Assembly (NCBI RefSeq): GCF_030908465.1
Contig: NZ_CP133078.1
Coordinates: 186,001 to 250,000, forward strand
Reading direction: 5' to 3'
DNA: 64,000 nucleotides
Source of the DNA: Anaerotignum sp. MB30-C6
GTDB lineage: Bacteria > Bacillota > Clostridia > Lachnospirales > Anaerotignaceae
Shown one piece after another: positions 61,894 through 64,000 of this stretch. The translations under genes and the position numbers were made by a program. Numbering within the stretch: the first letter of the stretch is position 1; each line of letters starts with the position of its first letter. Under the pieces are notes generated by a model. The model had not been told where the DNA came from and did no database searches. It saw only the letters and a list, made by a program, of their open reading frames with translations.

Positions 61894-62880
61894 TTGAGAG
61901 AAATCAGTATTTCCAAAAACGAAGAAAATCAAAGGCTGGATAAATTCCTGCTGAAATATATGAATAAGGCATCCAAAGCCTTTATTTATAAGATGTTGCG
62001 TAAAAAACGCATCAAATATAACGGAAAAAAAGCAGAAGGGAATGAGTTGCTCCAAGAGGGTGACTCCCTTTTGCTGTACCTTTCTGATGAAACAATCGCT
62101 TCTTTTATGGAGGAGAAAGTAATCCCTGAGGCGAAGCGACATTTTGCCATCGTTTATGAGGATGATGACATTTTGGCGGTGGGTAAACCGGCGGGGCTTT
62201 TGACCCATCCCGAAAAAAGCGATGATAAGGAAACGTTAATTGATCAGGTATTATTTTACCTTTACCAAACGGGGCAATATACCCCATCACTCCAGTCTAC
62301 TTTTACCCCTGCCTTGTGCAATCGCTTAGATAGAAATACAAGTGGCATTGTGTTGGCGGGTAAAACGCTAAAAGGGGTACAAGGGCTGAACGAGGCTATT
62401 CGTAGTCGTCAGGTAGATAAATATTATCTTACCTTGGTAAAAGGTGAGGTGAAAGATGCCGGTGAAATTTCCGCCTTTCTTTCGAAAGACGAGGGGAAAA
62501 ATCAGGTTCGTGTCTCAAAAGAAGCGGGGGCTAATGCAAAAAAAAGCATTACCAAGTACCGTCCTTTGGCATATAACCATGGATTTACCCTTTTGGAAAT
62601 TCACCTAATTACAGGGAAAACCCATCAAATTCGTGCCCATATGCAATCTATAGGTCACCCCGTTGTGGGGGATCGAAAGTATGGGGACACGAAGGTGAAT
62701 CAGCAATTTAAGCAGGACTTTGCATTATCCAACCAATTTTTGCATGGAGCAAAGTTTGTGTTTTCCAATACAAGTGGGTCTTTGGACTATTTAAAGGGAA
62801 AAACTCTAATTGCACCTTTGCCTAAGGTTTTCCAACAGATTGTTGAGGATATTTTTGGGGAAGACGTGGAGCTAGATTGA
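61894..62880 (+). CDS. RluA-family 23S rRNA pseudouridine synthase
   Basis: This 328-residue enzyme converts uridine to pseudouridine in RNA. The N-terminal S4 RNA-binding domain (QRLDKFLLKYMNKASKAFIYKML) is followed by the catalytic region with CNRLDRNTSGIVLAGKT, containing the active-site Asp, and HQIRAHMQSIGHPVVGD. Family RluC/RluD type; which positions it modifies is not known. The start is TTG at 61894 after AAAGGAGAG. It is in an operon with prfB. Confidence 0.92.
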   Translation: MREISISKNEENQRLDKFLLKYMNKASKAFIYKMLRKKRIKYNGKKAEGNELLQEGDSLLLYLSDETIASFMEEKVIPEAKRHFAIVYEDDDILAVGKPAGLLTHPEKSDDKETLIDQVLFYLYQTGQYTPSLQSTFTPALCNRLDRNTSGIVLAGKTLKGVQGLNEAIRSRQVDKYYLTLVKGEVKDAGEISAFLSKDEGKNQVRVSKEAGANAKKSITKYRPLAYNHGFTLLEIHLITGKTHQIRAHMQSIGHPVVGDRKYGDTKVNQQFKQDFALSNQFLHGAKFVFSNTSGSLDYLKGKTLIAPLPKVFQQIVEDIFGEDVELD

Positions 62881-62896
62881 AGAGGGAGGCGCTTAC

Positions 62897-63631
62897 ATGA
62901 AAGCCATTATTTTGGCAGCAGGCTATGCGACGAGGCTGTATCCTTTAACTTTGCATAAGTCTAAGGCTTTACTTCCGATTAATAAAAAGCCTATTATTGA
63001 TTATATTATTGATGAAATGAACCATGTAGATGGCCTTGATGAAATTTATGTGGTTACAAATAGCCGTTTTTATGAACAGTTTTTAGACTGGGCCAAAACG
63101 ATAAAGAGCAATGTCCCAATAAGTATTTTGGACGATGGCACAACGGATGATAGCAACAAACGTGGTGCCATCGGTGATATCCAGTTTGTAATCGAACAAA
63201 AACAAATTGATGACGAGTTGATGGTAATTGCGGGGGATAATTTCTTTACCTATTCTCTAAAGGATTATGTAGATTTTTTCTATGAGAAGGATAGAGACTG
63301 TGTTTGCGTGAAGGTTTGGGAGGATGACGATTCCTTATCTCAATTTGGTATTGCCCTTTTAGACGAAAAAGGTATGGTACTTGATATTGAGGAAAAACCC
63401 GAAAACCCTAAGTCAAATACAGTTGTGTTTGCCACATACTTATATAAAAGGGAAACAGTACCTTTGTTTGCCACTTACTTAGCACAGGGAAATAAGCCAG
63501 ATGCACCAGGGAACTTCCCAGCGTGGTTGTATCACCGTAAGGAAGTGTATGCTTATACATTCACAGGTGAATGTTACGATATCGGTACGCCTGAAAGCTA
63601 TCATGAGGTATGCAAAATCTATGAGGATTAA
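62897..63631 (+). CDS. Sugar-phosphate nucleotidyltransferase family protein
   Basis: This 244-residue protein belongs to the RmlA-like nucleotidyltransferase family that makes NDP-sugars. It has LAAGYATRLYPLTLHKSKALLP with the conserved Lys region, IAGDNFF (metal-binding Asp), IEEKPENPKSN and the C-terminal YDIGTPESYHEV. The first Gly-rich loop reads GYATRLYP instead of GxGTRLxP. Likely activates a sugar for cell-wall or surface glycan, but the nucleotide and sugar are unknown. It follows the pseudouridine synthase by 16 bases with AGAGGGAGG as ribosome binding site. Confidence 0.88.
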   Translation: MKAIILAAGYATRLYPLTLHKSKALLPINKKPIIDYIIDEMNHVDGLDEIYVVTNSRFYEQFLDWAKTIKSNVPISILDDGTTDDSNKRGAIGDIQFVIEQKQIDDELMVIAGDNFFTYSLKDYVDFFYEKDRDCVCVKVWEDDDSLSQFGIALLDEKGMVLDIEEKPENPKSNTVVFATYLYKRETVPLFATYLAQGNKPDAPGNFPAWLYHRKEVYAYTFTGECYDIGTPESYHEVCKIYED

Positions 63632-63660
63632 GTCCGACGCAATTGCGGCGACTAGATAGG

Positions 63661-63735
63661 GAAAGGGCCGCTTGATGCTCTCCCGTAAGGAAGTAAAAGT
63701 ATTGCTTCTTTACGAGAGTGTTCCAGCGGCTTTTT
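63661..63735 (+). terminator. Long hairpin terminator after nucleotidyltransferase gene
   Basis: AAAGGGCCGCT and AGCGGCTTT close an extended stem with inner CTCTC/GAGAG and GTAA-GAAG/CTTC-TTAC pairings, followed by TTTTT. A flanking GTCCGA/TCGGAC pair (from about 63632 to 63746) surrounds it. Confidence 0.75.
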
Positions 63736-63868
63736 CATTTCGGACATAATGAAAATCGTCCGTTGAAAAAGTGAGTTAAAAAGTTTAGCCAAACAGTAAT
63801 AAATTTAACCTTTGGGGATTACTTGTGAGTGCACAAGCAATCTTCAGGAGTAAAAAGGAGAACGAACC

Positions 63869-64000
63869 ATGGAATGGATTGAAGTTTTTGTATCAGTAAG
63901 CCAAACGGGGCTGGAGCCTGTGGCTGGAGTGTTATATGAATGTGCCTTAACAGGGCTTATGATTCACGATGAGGCGGATTTTCAAGATTTTTTGGAGGCA
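63869..64000 (+). CDS. prmA: Ribosomal protein L11 methyltransferase, 3' end cut by window edge
   Basis: The 44 visible residues (MEWIEVFVSVSQTGLEPVAG, then YECALTGLMIHDEADF) match the N-terminus of PrmA, which methylates ribosomal protein L11. The AAGGAG ribosome binding site lies 8 bases upstream of the ATG. The gene runs off the window, so the methyltransferase core itself is not visible. Between the previous terminator and this gene is a small hairpin (GATT..TTGTG / CACAA..AATC near 63820-63842). Confidence 0.85.
   Translation, partial: MEWIEVFVSVSQTGLEPVAGVLYECALTGLMIHDEADFQDFLEA

Overview
The window reads as a chromosomal segment of a low-GC, spore-forming, anaerobic Clostridia (Lachnospirales-like; an Anaerotignum-type relative would fit, but this is inference). 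Supporting signs are sporulation genes (spoIID, a spoIIQ-like M23 gene, gerW/ytfJ with its DUF2953 partner, a CotS-family kinase, a YhcN/YlaJ lipoprotein), Rex, a two-gene SufCB-type Fe-S system, Gram-positive signal peptidase and SLH surface protein, strong AGGAGG ribosome binding sites, and TTG/GTG starts. No rRNA, transposase, phage gene or CRISPR array was seen; one tRNA (Lys, CTT) is present. Most of the window is ordinary core genome with compact operons separated by clear intrinsic terminators.

Layout. 0-11 kb: truncated NhaC antiporter, bacteriohemerythrin, DNA repair pair nfo-ogt, a folate ECF transporter gene behind a tetrahydrofolate riboswitch (all on the minus strand), then the sufC-sufB-lepB run with small genes, a TPR membrane protein and an ABC-F ATPase. 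11-20 kb: rex, LysE and MATE exporters, a roughly 500-base gene-free stretch full of helices (candidate large ncRNA), and the branched-chain amino acid ABC transporter livJHMGF on the minus strand with an attenuator-like hairpin after livJ. 20-30 kb: thyA-folA, cca, tRNA-Lys, a CotS-like kinase, a PEGA protein, phosphoglucomutase, and PutP. 30-36 kb (minus strand): a gene run that ends in gerW, an orphan CARF-nuclease (Card1/Can2-like, DUF1887) and a TetR regulator, then a split TauE/SafE exporter with a small gene missed by length cut-offs. 36-48 kb: malQ, asnB, EamA transporter, Fe-dependent alcohol dehydrogenase, a frameshifted CPCC-domain gene, ychF, a hidden 54-residue membrane protein, and a 913-residue SLH protein. 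48-64 kb: radical SAM protein, spoIID-spoIIQ, macro domain, a six-member DnaA-box cluster with a Spo0A-type box in front of hpf, tdk and an HD hydrolase, ktrB-ktrA, secA, prfB with its programmed frameshift, a pseudouridine synthase, a nucleotidyltransferase and the start of prmA.

How it works together. Folate and thymidylate metabolism recur (riboswitch-controlled folate uptake, ThyA, DHFR, Tdk). Amino acid use is prominent (Liv, PutP, LysE, AsnB). The observations most worth following are the DnaA/Spo0A box cluster at 52.65-52.77 kb, the structured non-coding stretch at 14.03-14.51 kb, the CRISPR-less CARF nuclease inside a sporulation gene run, and the GC-rich multi-hairpin element just before prfB. 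All calls come from reading the sequence and family knowledge; no searches were run.
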